From NCBI RefSeq assembly GCF_000012305.1, contig NC_007204.1, positions 248,001 to 312,000 on the forward strand: a stretch of 64,000 bases of DNA. The letters run 5' to 3'. Source of the stretch: Psychrobacter arcticus 273-4. Lineage in GTDB: Bacteria; Pseudomonadota; Gammaproteobacteria; Pseudomonadales; Moraxellaceae. The translations under genes and the position numbers were made by a program. The notes below the pieces were generated by a model. The model made no database searches. It was not told the origin of the DNA and worked only from the letters and a program-made list of their open reading frames with translations. Below, piece by piece: positions 47,604 through 58,143 of the stretch. Position 1 is the stretch's first letter. Every line of letters starts with the position of its first letter.

Positions 47604-47987
47604 TTAAATAAGTGTGGCTAGATAACTGTGGCTAAATAAGTGTGCTTAAATAAAAGGCTTGAAGTATCAAGGCTGGTGATAATCGATTCAAAATAAAAAA
47701 GCATCACCTAAAATGTAGGCTGCTTGCATACAGAAAATTTGAAAATATATAGGGGTATGAGCGCTATTTTAACACGTCCTGCTGTGCTTTTACGTCGGCA
47801 AATATCTACTCACTGCCCTTGTATCCATCGGCATCATAACCATATATAATGACGGCACACTGAATTGGGTGATACTTCATTAGGCGATACTTCATTGTGT
47901 AGCACTGAGCCGGATGATGACAAGGCGGCGAGTAAAACGTTGGCTAATGCGCACTAATTATCGAATATTTCCATAGGTCAAAAAATT
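47604..47987. other. mutS/secA divergent region
   Basis: About 380 bp. A short tandem duplication (GATACTTCATTAGGC / GATACTTCATTG) lies near 47869-47898. No secM-like leader ORF was seen. Confidence 0.4.
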
Positions 47988-50777
47988 ATGTTATCAAAGA
48001 TTATAGGCAGTGTCGTTGGCACCAAAAATGAGCGTGAACTCAAACGCATGCACAAAGTCGTCAGCAAAATCAACGCATACGAGGCTACCATACAAGCCCT
48101 GTCTGATGAACAATTACAACAAAAAACTGAAGAATTTAAAGCAAGACATCAAAATGGCGAGAGTCTAGATGCCTTATTGCCAGAAGCGTTTGCGGTTTGC
48201 CGTGAAGCGTCGTTACGAGTGAATGGCATGCGTCACTATGACGTGCAGCTGATCGGTGGTATCACCTTGCACGAAGGCAAAATCGCTGAGATGAAGACCG
48301 GTGAGGGTAAAACCTTGATGGGTACTTTGGCGATGTACCTGAATGCCATCAGTGGCAAAGGCGTGCATTTGGTGACGGTCAACGATTATTTGGCGGCGCG
48401 TGATGCGGAATTAAACCGTCCCTTATTTGGCTTTTTGGGCATGAACGTTGGCGTGATTTACTCGCAGCAACCGCCACAAGAAAAAGTCGCTGCTTATCAA
48501 GCCGATATCACTTACGGTACCAATAACGAATACGGTTTTGATTATCTGCGCGATAACATGGTCTTTAGTTTAAGAGAGAAAAAACAGCGCCCATTAAACT
48601 TCTGTATTATCGATGAAATTGATTCGATTTTAATTGATGAAGCCCGTACGCCACTGATTATCTCCGGTCAAGCCGAAGATTCATCACGTATGTATGCGCT
48701 GATTAATACCATTATCCCCGTGCTTATCCGCTCAAAAGACGAAGAAGCCAATAAGAATAATGAAGAAGAAGATTTCTGGATTGATGAGAAGAATCGCCAA
48801 ATTGAGATTAGCGAAAAAGGCTATGAGAAAATTGAACGCTTCTTAATCGAAGTCGGCGAGCTTGGCGAAAACGAAAGTCTTTATAGCCCAAGTCGTTTGC
48901 CATTACTTGCTCACGTGCAAGCCGCTATTCGTGCCCACCATGTCTTTGTCAAAAACATCCACTATATCGTCGATGATGGCGAAGTGGTCATCGTTGATGA
49001 AAATACCGGCCGTACCATGCCTGGTCGCCGCTGGTCAGAAGGTCTGCATCAAGCGGTAGAAGCCAAAGAAAACGTTGAGATTCAAGCCGAAAACCAAACG
49101 CTTGCAACCACCACATTCCAGAACTTTTTCCGTCTTTATGACAAGCTATCTGGTATGACGGGTACTGCTGATACCGAAGCGGCAGAATTTAAATCAACTT
49201 ATGATTTAGACGTCATCGTGATTCCAACGCACGAGCCGATTGCTCGTATCGATATGGATGATCAGATTTTCTTAACCAAGTTAGGCAAATATAAAGGCAT
49301 CATCCGCGAGATTCAAGAGATTCAAGCCAAAGGCGCGCCAGTATTGGTCGGTACGGCGACGATTGAAGCCAGTGAAGAGTTGTCTTATCTACTAGATCAA
49401 GAAGGCGTCAAGCATAACGTTCTAAACGCTAAGCAGCATGAGCGTGAAGCTGAAATTATCGCGCAGGCAGGTAGCCCAAAATCGGTCACGATTGCTACCA
49501 ATATGGCAGGTCGTGGTACCGATATTATCCTTGGCGGTAACTGGCAGTCGTTTATCGAAGATATTGATTCGGTCAGTCCAGAAGAAATGCAGCGTCTAAA
49601 AGCCCAATGGCAAATCAAGCATGACCAAGTCGTTGCGGCTGGTGGTTTGCACATCATTGGTTCTGAGCGTCATGAATCACGCCGTATTGATAATCAGCTA
49701 CGTGGTCGTGCGGGTCGTCAAGGTGACCCGGGGATGTCACGTTTCTTTTTATCGCTTGAAGATGACTTAATGCGTATCTTTGCCGGTGACCGCGTCGTGA
49801 ATATGATGCGGGCGATGGGTCTAAAAGAAGACGAAGCCATTGAACATAAAATGGTCTCAAAGTCGATTGAAAACGCCCAAGGTAAAGTAGAAAGTCGCGA
49901 TTTCGATGCGCGTAAGAACCTACTGAAATACGATGATGTGGCCAATGATCAACGTAAGGTTATCTATGGTCAGCGTGATGATTTGTTGGCTGAGATGGAT
50001 TTATTACAAGCCATTAAGATCATGCATCAAGAAGTCTATAACGCCATGATTAACCAGTTTATTCCGCCAGGCTCTATCGATGACCAATGGAATGTCGATG
50101 GCTTAGAGGATGAGCTTGAGAACGAATTTAAGATTGCGATGCCGATTAATGATTGGCTTGATGAAGATCGCCGTTTGGATGAAGAAGGGTTACGTGCCAA
50201 ACTTATCCAAACAGCCTTAGATCGTTATGATAATCGACGTGAGCAAATGGGCGAAAAAGAGGCTGCCCAGCTTGAACGTCATTTTATGCTGCAGAGTCTA
50301 GATAAGCATTGGAAAGAGCATTTAACCCAGATGGATCAGCTGCGTAAAGGTATTCATTTGCGTGGCTATGCACAGAAAAATCCTGAGCAAGAGTACAAAC
50401 GCGAGTCATTTGAGCTGTTCCAGATGATGCTTGGCGCGATCAAGTCTGAAACGGTTCAAGACTTATCACGTGTGCATATCCCAACCAAAGAAGAGCTAGC
50501 GGCGTTGGAAGTTCAGCAACGTGAAAATGCAGCCCATATGCAGATGCAGTTTGAGCACAGTGATATCGATAATATGGATGGCGGTGTGGAACGAGCCGCA
50601 GTGCAAGGTCGTAATGTTGTCGCCGGTGCTGCGGGTGCTGGCGTAGCAGGTGCTATGGCAGGTAATGGCAATAATGATAATGAGCCAAACCCATACGCCG
50701 GTATGAACATCAGCCGTAACGCCCCATGCCCATGTGGTTCAGCACTCAAGTACAAACAGTGTCATGGCAAAATATAA
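47988..50777 (+). CDS. secA: preprotein translocase ATPase SecA
   Basis: 929 aa. SecA drives export of unfolded proteins through SecYEG. Walker A is [11 protein letters not shown] near residue 105, and the DEAD-like box is [20 protein letters not shown]. The second motor domain has [10 protein letters not shown] and [13 protein letters not shown]. The C-terminal zinc domain is [14 protein letters not shown], the SecB-binding type. An Ala/Gly-rich linker ([15 protein letters not shown]) precedes it. All domains are intact, and repeat copy 9 begins 8 bp after the stop. Confidence 0.98.
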   Translation: MLSKIIGSVVGTKNERELKRMHKVVSKINAYEATIQALSDEQLQQKTEEFKARHQNGESLDALLPEAFAVCREASLRVNGMRHYDVQLIGGITLHEGKIAEMKTGEGKTLMGTLAMYLNAISGKGVHLVTVNDYLAARDAELNRPLFGFLGMNVGVIYSQQPPQEKVAAYQADITYGTNNEYGFDYLRDNMVFSLREKKQRPLNFCIIDEIDSILIDEARTPLIISGQAEDSSRMYALINTIIPVLIRSKDEEANKNNEEEDFWIDEKNRQIEISEKGYEKIERFLIEVGELGENESLYSPSRLPLLAHVQAAIRAHHVFVKNIHYIVDDGEVVIVDENTGRTMPGRRWSEGLHQAVEAKENVEIQAENQTLATTTFQNFFRLYDKLSGMTGTADTEAAEFKSTYDLDVIVIPTHEPIARIDMDDQIFLTKLGKYKGIIREIQEIQAKGAPVLVGTATIEASEELSYLLDQEGVKHNVLNAKQHEREAEIIAQAGSPKSVTIATNMAGRGTDIILGGNWQSFIEDIDSVSPEEMQRLKAQWQIKHDQVVAAGGLHIIGSERHESRRIDNQLRGRAGRQGDPGMSRFFLSLEDDLMRIFAGDRVVNMMRAMGLKEDEAIEHKMVSKSIENAQGKVESRDFDARKNLLKYDDVANDQRKVIYGQRDDLLAEMDLLQAIKIMHQEVYNAMINQFIPPGSIDDQWNVDGLEDELENEFKIAMPINDWLDEDRRLDEEGLRAKLIQTALDRYDNRREQMGEKEAAQLERHFMLQSLDKHWKEHLTQMDQLRKGIHLRGYAQKNPEQEYKRESFELFQMMLGAIKSETVQDLSRVHIPTKEELAALEVQQRENAAHMQMQFEHSDIDNMDGGVERAAVQGRNVVAGAAGAGVAGAMAGNGNNDNEPNPYAGMNISRNAPCPCGSALKYKQCHGKI

Positions 50778-50784
50778 ACTTAGC

Positions 50785-50922
50785 TATAGTTGAAATACTT
50801 TAAAGTCGCTACAGTATTGCTGGTGTAAATTTTTTGCAGCCTCTGTCTGCGTAGGCACAGCAAGCAAGAAAAATTTACACCAGCAATACGTGTTGTATCG
50901 ATATTATTTTTCACCGACTATA
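50785..50922 (-). repeat. 138 bp palindromic repeat, copy 9 (TTGC stem type)
   Basis: Both arms are TATTGCTGGTGTAAATT and its exact complement, giving the most perfect stem in the window. Flanks TTAGC and GCTAA would form a palindrome TTAGC-TATA-GCTAA if the element were removed. It lies directly after secA and may act as its transcript end. Confidence 0.93.
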
Positions 50923-51053
50923 GCTAAAATTCCCTGATTAAGAAGTCCTTATCGAAATAGATAGGGACTTTTTTATGGGCTAAACAATTTATGACTGAAT
51001 AAAATTATCATCTACATGTATTCATTACTTACAAATTCAACGTAGGCGCGCAT

Positions 51054-51083
51054 TTGTGGACAGGCTATAGTGTTTAGTATAAT
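51054..51083 (+). promoter_or_regulatory. possible promoter of the MliC-like lipoprotein
   Basis: TTGTGG (51054-51059) and TATAAT (51078-51083) with an 18 bp spacer, ending 16 bp before the gene start. The -10 is perfect and the -35 poor. Confidence 0.4.
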
Positions 51084-51099
51084 TATTTGGGAGAGTATG

Positions 51100-51612
51100 A
51101 TGAATGTAGCATTATTAAAACAGTGGCGTCACTCTTTGGTTGTTACTGCATTATTGGCAGGAGCCTTGTCTATAACAGCCTGTCAGCCAAAGCAAGAAAC
51201 ACAGCCAAGCCTAGAAGAGAGTATCAGTGAAGAGCAGGCGGTGCCTATGTCTGCTGAACCTGCCGAGCCAAGCGATGTGGCCGCTAGCGAAGTTGCAGAT
51301 GATACCGTGGCTACGGTTAATACTGGCGTTAATCAAATAACGTATTTGTGCTCTCCTGAGCTGGCAGTTGAAGCCACTTATAAAGATACTGATAATCAAG
51401 TGGTGCTTGCGACTGCCAAAGGCACCCTCACGTTAACCAAAACCAATGATGCCAGCAATCCTGAAGTATTTGAGGGCGCAACTGCCATAGACGGTACGAC
51501 AGGCTTTGTACAGTGGCGTGTCGCTCATCAGGATCGTAAAACGGGTGTGATGCGTACTGCTGGTACAGATACCACCAACGTCACTACTTATGAATGCAAA
51601 AAGACCCAATAA
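51100..51612 (+). CDS. MliC-like lipoprotein (putative lysozyme inhibitor)
   Basis: 170 aa from the ATG at 51100, which has GGAG 6 nt upstream. The lipoprotein signal ends in SITAC. An acidic linker follows, then a domain of about 85 residues with YLCSPELAVEATYKDTDNQV at its start and a closing Cys in TYECKK. The strand-rich layout with a Cys near each end fits the MliC/DUF trend of lysozyme inhibitors, though the SGxxY signature is not clear. Treat the function as probable only. Confidence 0.6.
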   Translation: MNVALLKQWRHSLVVTALLAGALSITACQPKQETQPSLEESISEEQAVPMSAEPAEPSDVAASEVADDTVATVNTGVNQITYLCSPELAVEATYKDTDNQVVLATAKGTLTLTKTNDASNPEVFEGATAIDGTTGFVQWRVAHQDRKTGVMRTAGTDTTNVTTYECKKTQ

Positions 51613-51646
51613 TAGTAGCCATAACGTTTATAGATAATCAAAAATA

Positions 51647-51676
51647 AAAAAAGCAACGTTCGCGTTGCTTTTTTTA
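51647..51676 (+). terminator. terminator after the MliC-like gene
   Basis: AAAAAAAGCAACG pairs with CGTTGCTTTTTTT around a short loop. It is usable from both strands. Confidence 0.85.
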
Positions 51677-51710
51677 CTTTTGATTTCCACAGAATTTGAA
51701 ATTCGACAGC

Positions 51711-52385
51711 TTATCTTTTATGAGCAGTATTTTGCTCATGTGCCAAAAAACCTTCCTCAGTGACGTCGAGTTCCTCATGTTTGAGTTCGACTTTGATGCT
51801 GTCAGTATGTGTATGCGTGGTTTTTTCAATGGCTACTTCTTGGGTGACGTAAGTGTCCTTAGTAATGGTTGCGATTTGACGCGATAAAACAATTTCAATG
51901 GGCGCATCACCAATCTCAACTTGCGTGCCATTGATAGTAACGACGGCTTTACTATCTAATGATGGCTCCACGTGCCGCAATATGTCTTTATCATCATAGT
52001 TCCCTGATAATAGGTCCTGACTTTCAGTATCGTGATACTCGGTACGTACCGTTATATACTCTTCTACCAGCTCAATAGGCACTTGGATCGTTTTGGTACG
52101 AAAATGCTTGGTGACGGTTACTTTACCAACATCCAAGCGCTCTTTATTGACCACTGGGCGCTCTTCTAATAATTCTAGATAACCACCGTTACCGTGATTA
52201 GTATCGGTTAGATTGTCTGAAAGACTGCCTTGTTGATGGCCTACTATCGCTTGCTTCTGACTATGTTCAGGTGATGATAAGTCGGATGAGGTTACATCAT
52301 CTTGTGTGCCGCTAGCGGTATTAGCGGTAAAATCAGGATAGCTGGTGTCAGGATAGCTATTTTCATTATTAGCACTCATGGTCAT
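51711..52385 (-). CDS. DUF2382 (YsnF/AvaK) domain protein
   Basis: 224 aa. The first 60 residues are Ser/Asp/Thr-rich and probably disordered. From about residue 70 there is the DUF2382 domain: LELLEERPVVNKERLDVGKV, then charged beta-type strands (FRTKTIQVPIELVEEYITVR) and YVTQEVAIEKTTHTHTD. The family is linked to general stress in Bacillus and Deinococcus, and its biochemical role is unknown. It is a relative of the next upstream gene on the same strand, separated by repeat copy 10 and a terminator. Confidence 0.82.
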   Translation of the reverse strand: MTMSANNENSYPDTSYPDFTANTASGTQDDVTSSDLSSPEHSQKQAIVGHQQGSLSDNLTDTNHGNGGYLELLEERPVVNKERLDVGKVTVTKHFRTKTIQVPIELVEEYITVRTEYHDTESQDLLSGNYDDKDILRHVEPSLDSKAVVTINGTQVEIGDAPIEIVLSRQIATITKDTYVTQEVAIEKTTHTHTDSIKVELKHEELDVTEEGFLAHEQNTAHKR

Positions 52386-52399
52386 TTTCCTTATTATTG

Positions 52400-52537
52400 T
52401 ATAGTCGGTGAAAAATAATATCGATACAACACGTACTACTGGTGCAAATTTTTCTTGCTTGCTGTGCCTACGCAGACAGAGGCTGCAAAAAATTTACACC
52501 AGCAATACGGTAGCGACTTTAAAGTATTTCAACTATA
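52400..52537 (+). repeat. 138 bp palindromic repeat, copy 10
   Basis: TATA ends intact, with flanking TATATATAAA on the right. Mixed stem (TACTACTGG against CCAGCAATA). One substitution in the left part gives GTGAAAAATAATATCG. It lies 15 bp upstream of the DUF2382 gene, in its promoter region. Confidence 0.92.
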
Positions 52538-52539
52538 TA

Positions 52540-52570
52540 TAAAAAAAGACCAGAGACGAGCGCTGGTCTT
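52540..52570 (-). terminator. terminator of the PRC-barrel/DUF2382 gene
   Basis: On the minus strand AAGACCAG pairs with CTGGTCTT, followed by TTTTT. Confidence 0.8.
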
Positions 52571-52686
52571 ATCTACTGAGCAAGTCACTCAGTGGCTAAT
52601 GGCTGTCGTATAGTATTGATTTAAATAGTATATAACAAAATCATAAACACTATTCAGATTATAAAGCCATACGAATGCCTAGCCTA

Positions 52687-53541
52687 TTACATACCACGAG
52701 CGCGGCGTACATCTTCAGCAGTGATATCATCACGGGTAAACAGATTGCCATTACGGTCAATTACATTGCCATCATTATCGACATCTAGCTCTTCACGTTG
52801 AATGGTCTCTACGATCGTTTCAGTATGACGCTCTGTCGTTTTGCCAACATTCACTTCTTCTGTGACATAGGTCTCTTTATTGACATGAGCACGTTCAGCT
52901 TCTAGCTCGACTTCGACTTCGATGGTCTGATTGTCATCAATATCACCGATACGGCGTTCAGTGGGACGATTGACATTAGTGCGTTCGATATTGGCATGCT
53001 CTTCTTCTAGGTCAACGTTGACATTGCGCTCTTCAGTAACCACGTGCTTACCGACTTTTACCAAACCTGCCACAATTCGATCTTTATTAACAGTCAGACG
53101 CTGCTCTAACAGCTCTAACGTATTTGGCGCATCGTAATTATGGTCAGCAATTTCCATACGCTCAGCTTCTGGAACACTATCTGCGATAAATGCCTGACGG
53201 TCTCTTTCATACTGTTCTTTATAGCTATACTGGTAATCATGGTCATAGACTTCCATCGCTTCTACCTGCGATTTGTTCAAGCTATCAAAGAATACGTCAT
53301 CACCAACGATACGTGCCAAACCTGCGGGTACCAATACTTCCTTTGAGCTAAACCAGCCACCTGCATCGACGATTAAGTAACGAATACGACCGGTGGTGTC
53401 TTCTACCAGTGCGCCTTCGATTTTACCGATTTTTTCTTCATTGACGCCAAAGGCAGTCTTGCCAGTTGGGTCATAATAGTCGTCACCGATCAAATCATGA
53501 TGAGTTGCTTGGATATCTCTTAAACGAATAAGTTGGCTCAT
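52687..53541 (-). CDS. PRC-barrel plus DUF2382 domain protein
   Basis: 284 aa. Residues 1-95 form a PRC-barrel-like domain: IGKIEGALVEDTTGRIRYLI, then VDAGGWFSSKEVLVPAGLAR. A short linker follows, and from about residue 140 comes DUF2382: LELLEQRLTVNKDRIVAGLV, then VEVELEAERAHVNKETYVTE. This two-domain layout is common in stress-induced proteins of soil and cold-adapted bacteria. Function is unknown. Repeat copy 11 is about 90 bp upstream. Confidence 0.85.
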   Translation of the reverse strand: MSQLIRLRDIQATHHDLIGDDYYDPTGKTAFGVNEEKIGKIEGALVEDTTGRIRYLIVDAGGWFSSKEVLVPAGLARIVGDDVFFDSLNKSQVEAMEVYDHDYQYSYKEQYERDRQAFIADSVPEAERMEIADHNYDAPNTLELLEQRLTVNKDRIVAGLVKVGKHVVTEERNVNVDLEEEHANIERTNVNRPTERRIGDIDDNQTIEVEVELEAERAHVNKETYVTEEVNVGKTTERHTETIVETIQREELDVDNDGNVIDRNGNLFTRDDITAEDVRRARGM

Positions 53542-53634
53542 TATTATTTTCCTTTTGTATGAATAAATTTCTTTTTATAAAATGGGTTGTTGATATTCTT
53601 ATATGAACTGTTATTAGATGAACGGTTCAAGCAA

Positions 53635-53772
53635 TATAGTCGGTGAAAAGTAATATCGATACAACACGTACTACTGGTGCAAATTTTTCTTGCTTGCTGT
53701 GCCTACGCAGACAGAGGCTGCAAAAAATTTACACCAGTAGTACTGTAGCGACTTTAAAGTATTTCAAGCATA
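53635..53772 (+). repeat. 138 bp palindromic repeat, copy 11
   Basis: Left TATAGTCGG intact; the right end reads TTCAAGCATA. Stem arms TACTACTGG and CCAGTAGTA are complementary. Confidence 0.92.
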
Positions 53773-53984
53773 GTATTTATTATAGCCAGTCTCTATCTCG
53801 ATTTGCTCGACTTGTTATTATCCTAACAGGACGATTTGGCACGAGATATATGAGCAAAGTAGCAAAGTGTGCGCTTGACGTAATGATGTGTAATAGGCTG
53901 TAAAGGGCACAATCACTATACAACCTTAAGTTAAGGCTTTCTTACGCGAATACGTCCAAGCAGACTATTGGTAATATTTAGACA

Positions 53985-54020
53985 TAAAAAAACCGCGTTG
54001 CTCACAGCAATGCGGTTTTA
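53985..54020 (-). terminator. terminator of the thiolase gene
   Basis: On the minus strand AAAACCGCATTGCTG pairs with the CAACGCGGTTTT side, followed by TTTTATG. One mismatch in the stem. Confidence 0.8.
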
Positions 54021-54074
54021 AAGTTATTAAAAATAAGCTAAAAATTTATAGCATACCGATCATTTTAAAATAGC

Positions 54075-55256
54075 TTAAGCCAGTTCGATTGCTACTGCTA
54101 CCGCTTCACCGCCACCGATACATAGCGTAGCGACGCCCTTTTTGCCACCGGTACGTTTTAGAGAGTTAATCAGCGTCACTAAGATACGCGCACCTGAACA
54201 ACCAACTGGGTGACCAAGAGCACAAGCACCGCCTTCGATGTTTACTTTAGCATGTTCGATGTTTAGCTCATCCATCGCTACCATCGTAACCATGGCAAAT
54301 GCTTCGTTGATTTCCCATAAATCGACATCAGCCACTGACCAGCCCGCACTTGCCAATACTTTTTCAATCGCCCCAACAGGCGCGATGGTAAATTCGCTTG
54401 GGTGACGAGAGTTAGAGGCAGTCGCAATGATACGCGCTTGATAATCTAGCCCTTCTTCTTTGGCTTGTGACTCTTTCATCAACACAACCGCCGCTGCACC
54501 GTCTGAGATAGAGCTGGCGTTTGCCGCTGTGATGGTGCCGTCTTTTGCAAAGGCAGGACGCAAAGTAGGGATGCGCTCAGCATTGGCAAGGGCAGGCTGC
54601 TCATCGGTATCAACCGTTTGTTCACCTTTGCGAGTCTTAAACGTAACTGGCTCAATCTCATTTTTGAAATGATTGTCTTTAATAGCCGTAAGCGCACGAC
54701 TTAGCGACTCAATAGCAAAATCATCCATTTGCTCGCGTGTATAGCCTTTTTCATCTGCCACTTCTTGAGCGAACATGCCCATCAGCTTACCAGTCTCAGC
54801 ATCTTCTAGACCGTCTAAGAACATGTGATCTTTGACTTCTTTGTGCCCCATGCGGTAGCCGCCACGCGACCCTGGCATGATATAAGGCGCATTGGTCATT
54901 GATTCCATACCACCTGCAACAGCGACCTTGAAGCTACCAGCTTTGATACCGTCATGTGCTTGCATGACTGCTTTTAGACCTGAGCCGCATAGCTTATTGA
55001 TGGTGACCGCACCAGTCGCATCAGATAGACCTGCTTTACGCATCGCTTGGCGGGCAGGACCTTGACCCAAACCTGCAGTCAAGATACAACCCATGATGAC
55101 TTCATCAATGCTATCAACATTAACGCCTGAACGCTGAACAGCGGCTTTAATAGCCGCTGCGCCCAGCTCTGTAGCACTCATGTCTTTGAGTATGCCTTGG
55201 AAGCCGCCAATTGGGGTACGTGCGCCGTTTAAGATTACAATTGCATCATGTGACAT
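54075..55256 (-). CDS. acetyl-CoA C-acetyltransferase (thiolase)
   Basis: 393 aa, full length for biosynthetic or degradative thiolase II. It reversibly condenses two acetyl-CoA to acetoacetyl-CoA. The catalytic residues are C90 (NKLCGSG), H349 (GHPVGCSGAR) and C379 (CIGGGEA). The name could be atoB or phaA; no pha or ato genes are adjacent, so the pathway is open. AAAGGAAATAACG precedes the ATG. hom lies 58 bp upstream on the same strand, and a terminator follows the thiolase gene. Confidence 0.95.
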   Translation of the reverse strand: MSHDAIVILNGARTPIGGFQGILKDMSATELGAAAIKAAVQRSGVNVDSIDEVIMGCILTAGLGQGPARQAMRKAGLSDATGAVTINKLCGSGLKAVMQAHDGIKAGSFKVAVAGGMESMTNAPYIMPGSRGGYRMGHKEVKDHMFLDGLEDAETGKLMGMFAQEVADEKGYTREQMDDFAIESLSRALTAIKDNHFKNEIEPVTFKTRKGEQTVDTDEQPALANAERIPTLRPAFAKDGTITAANASSISDGAAAVVLMKESQAKEEGLDYQARIIATASNSRHPSEFTIAPVGAIEKVLASAGWSVADVDLWEINEAFAMVTMVAMDELNIEHAKVNIEGGACALGHPVGCSGARILVTLINSLKRTGGKKGVATLCIGGGEAVAVAIELA

Positions 55257-55314
55257 CGTTATTTCCTTTTTTAGGTATTTTAATCCAAAGTATTTGACTG
55301 ATTAAAGAATATCT

Positions 55315-56661
55315 CTACGCCAGCTCATCTAAGCGTATGCGTACCACTTTATCAGTAATGGTATCTAATTTCTCGATTTTTTCGATGGCAAGATTCATCT
55401 GACTCTCAACCACAGGCAGCGTTAAGATAATCACCGGCACTTGCCCAAGCTTATGCGCAGGTTTTTGTAAAATAGCATCGATATTGATACCGGCATCACT
55501 CAAGATACGGGTGATGTCTGCCAATACGCCAGGACTATCGTACGCATGTACCCGTAAATAGTATCCGGTAATCATCTGTTCAGCACGCAATATCGGCGTA
55601 TCTGACAATTTTTCAGGGATAAAGGCTAAGTGCGGCACATGATGACCATTGCTGTTTTGTTGGTCAGCATCTTTGCATCCTAAAACACGCACTAAATCCA
55701 TGACATCTGCCATCACTGCAGAAGCTGTCGCACCCGCACCCGCGCCATCACCACAATATAACGTCTGACCGAGAGGATGGGAGTTCACCAATACGGCATT
55801 TTTTACGCCATTAACGTTGGCAAGCAGGGCGTTTTGTGGAATCAGCGTTGGGTGTACACGCAGCTCAATACCGGCGCTGTCGTCACCGCTGCCATTGCCC
55901 GCACGGCGAACAGCGAAGCCTAAATGCTTGATGCGATAGCCAAGCTCTTCGGCGTAATTGACATCCTGCAAAGTAATACCGGTGATGCCTTCACAGTAGA
56001 CTTTATCAAACTGTAGTGGAATACCAAAAGCAATAGAGGCAAGTAGCGCCAGTTTGTGCGCCGCATCGATACCTTCGACATCAAAGGTAGGATCTGCTTC
56101 AGCATAACCAAGTGCTTGCGCCTCGCTCAATACATCGGCAAATGGGCGACCTTTATCGCGCATCTCCGTCATAATAAAGTTGCCCGTACCATTAATAATG
56201 CCTGCTAGCCAATCAATTTTATTGGCGGCTAAGCCTTCACGCATGACTTTAATAATCGGAATACCACCTGCTACGGCTGCTTCATAGGCGACATGGACGT
56301 TATGCTGTTCAGCAAAGGCAAAAATCTCGTTGCCATGCTCAGCCAGTAGCGCTTTGTTGGCCGTTACGACATGCTTGCCGTTTTTGATGGCGTGCATAAC
56401 AACGTCTTTGGCAAGGGTCGTACCGCCAATCAACTCGATGACAATATCGACATTGTCACTGGCAGCGGTTGCCATCAAATCGCTGTTTTGTATAATATTA
56501 GGATCGATATCATCACGCTGACGACGAATACCAACTTCGGTAATCACAATGTCGCGTCCGCTACGACGTTTTAGTTCATCTAAATTATCATTGATTAGAT
56601 TGACCACACCCGTTCCGACGGTGCCTAAACCAAGTATCGCTAGTTTGATGGATTTGCTCAC
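55315..56661 (-). CDS. hom: homoserine dehydrogenase
   Basis: 448 aa. It reduces aspartate semialdehyde to homoserine with NAD(P)H for threonine and methionine synthesis. The Rossmann start is LAILGLGTVGTGVVNLI. The catalytic region has GIINGTGNFIMTEM and DPTFDVEGIDAAHKLALLASIAF. The C-terminal ~90 residues form an ACT domain (YLRVHAYDSPGVLADITRIL), the usual site of threonine feedback inhibition. Monofunctional form, not fused to aspartokinase. Confidence 0.97.
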   Translation of the reverse strand: MSKSIKLAILGLGTVGTGVVNLINDNLDELKRRSGRDIVITEVGIRRQRDDIDPNIIQNSDLMATAASDNVDIVIELIGGTTLAKDVVMHAIKNGKHVVTANKALLAEHGNEIFAFAEQHNVHVAYEAAVAGGIPIIKVMREGLAANKIDWLAGIINGTGNFIMTEMRDKGRPFADVLSEAQALGYAEADPTFDVEGIDAAHKLALLASIAFGIPLQFDKVYCEGITGITLQDVNYAEELGYRIKHLGFAVRRAGNGSGDDSAGIELRVHPTLIPQNALLANVNGVKNAVLVNSHPLGQTLYCGDGAGAGATASAVMADVMDLVRVLGCKDADQQNSNGHHVPHLAFIPEKLSDTPILRAEQMITGYYLRVHAYDSPGVLADITRILSDAGINIDAILQKPAHKLGQVPVIILTLPVVESQMNLAIEKIEKLDTITDKVVRIRLDELA

Positions 56662-56874
56662 AGGATCCTCGAGAGATTAAATAGTGGGATAAAAAATGCT
56701 GCTATGAAAGGTCTTGAAACGACAAGAATCACTAACATAAATAAGCGCTTATAGAGAAACTATACGGCTAAGCTGCCTAACGCTTTATCCTATCATACCG
56801 ATAAGGAGTTGTGACGTCTACACAATGTCGCCAAGGTCATAGATATCACAAATACTCAAAACATATAACCATTC

Positions 56875-57732
56875 TTAGTTAGCACCAACTGCTTCTGCTA
56901 ATTGAGCCGCAGGTAGATAGCCACCCACTTGCTGTCCTGATTCAGTAAAGATAGCGGGCGTACCACGTACACCCAGTGCTATGCCTAGATCAATTTGCGC
57001 TTGGACGGGGCTATTACAGCTAGGGGCTTGTATATTGGCGCCCATTTTTGCTTGATCCATTGCCGCCTTGCGGTCTTCGCTACACCAGATGGCTTCCATC
57101 TTTGGAATACTGCCTTCACTACGTGGCCATGCCAAATAACGCACTTCAATGCCACGCGCATTGATGTCTTCCATCTCTTCATGGAGTTTGGCGCAATAAG
57201 GACAATCGGCATCGGTAAAGGCGTAAACCACAGCTTTAGTCGCGCCTTTGGCGGGATAGATGACCATATCTTTTTTATCGACGGCTTTTAGTGCATCTTG
57301 AGCCGTACGAGCGACCAAAGTACCGCTGATATCTACAGGGGCTTTTGCGCCAACAGCAATAATTTGACCTTGAATAATATGCTTGCCCGCCTTATCTGTA
57401 AAAAAAGCAGGCAGCCCTTCAGCGGTGACCCAATAAATATCATCCATATCGGTTGGCACGGCTGAGAGGATAGTCTCTTCAATACCAGAAGCTTTTAAAT
57501 TGGCTTGCAACGACTTCACTACCTTAGCATCGCTGTCCTTGGATAGCGCAGCAGTACTGGTCTTGGCTTTGCTGCTATTGACAAGATCTGTATTGCTGGT
57601 CGCATCTGCAGCATTATTAGAGCAACCAGCCGCAACGATAACCAGTAAAGCAGCACTCATTACACGAGAGAGATGACTGCGAGAAAATGTATCACGGTTG
57701 AGCATGGTTTTAGAAAAAGGCGCTAAGAACAT
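56875..57732 (-). CDS. dsbC: disulfide isomerase DsbC with a possible lipobox
   Basis: 285 aa. It has a dimerisation domain (about residues 65-130), then a thioredoxin fold with CPYC (C177, C180), a second Cys pair (C217, C239) and the cis-proline in RGTPAIF. It corrects wrong disulfides in the periplasm and is kept reduced by DsbD, also in this window. The signal sequence ends LLVIVAAGCSNN, which fits a lipobox, so this DsbC may be membrane-anchored, unlike the soluble E. coli protein. A plain signal peptide is the alternative. Confidence 0.9.
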   Translation of the reverse strand: MFLAPFSKTMLNRDTFSRSHLSRVMSAALLVIVAAGCSNNAADATSNTDLVNSSKAKTSTAALSKDSDAKVVKSLQANLKASGIEETILSAVPTDMDDIYWVTAEGLPAFFTDKAGKHIIQGQIIAVGAKAPVDISGTLVARTAQDALKAVDKKDMVIYPAKGATKAVVYAFTDADCPYCAKLHEEMEDINARGIEVRYLAWPRSEGSIPKMEAIWCSEDRKAAMDQAKMGANIQAPSCNSPVQAQIDLGIALGVRGTPAIFTESGQQVGGYLPAAQLAEAVGAN

Positions 57733-58143
57733 AGGATGTTTCCTTTAGGCGGTCATGCCGAATCAAGATTTTGGTAGCAAAAAGGTAATAAATATTTTGT
57801 GGAAGTTTGATCTAAAATGATAACGAGCTCAAGTAATAAGAGGTGATAAATTTAAATGGTTTTTGACAATTTATTGATAATAAATGATAAGTAATAATCG
57901 GTCCCATATTAGCATATTTTTATAAATAACCGCGAAAGGCTATATAACCGTCTTATTAAATACACAATTTGTAGCTATTCGTTAAGAAAACATAAATAAA
58001 ATACATTTGTGCTATTTCATATCATTTTATGTCTAGGTAGGCTACTGCTTATCACTGTCTTTTATAACTGACCATATTTTATGACAGAGCCATCTGTTAT
58101 TTGAAAATTACTTATTGAAGCAATGTTAGCTTAAGGAGCAACT
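57733..58143. other. dsbC/DUF808 divergent region
   Basis: 410 bp of AT-rich sequence holding promoters for both genes. No other structure was recognised. AAGGAGC lies just before the DUF808 start. Confidence 0.4.
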
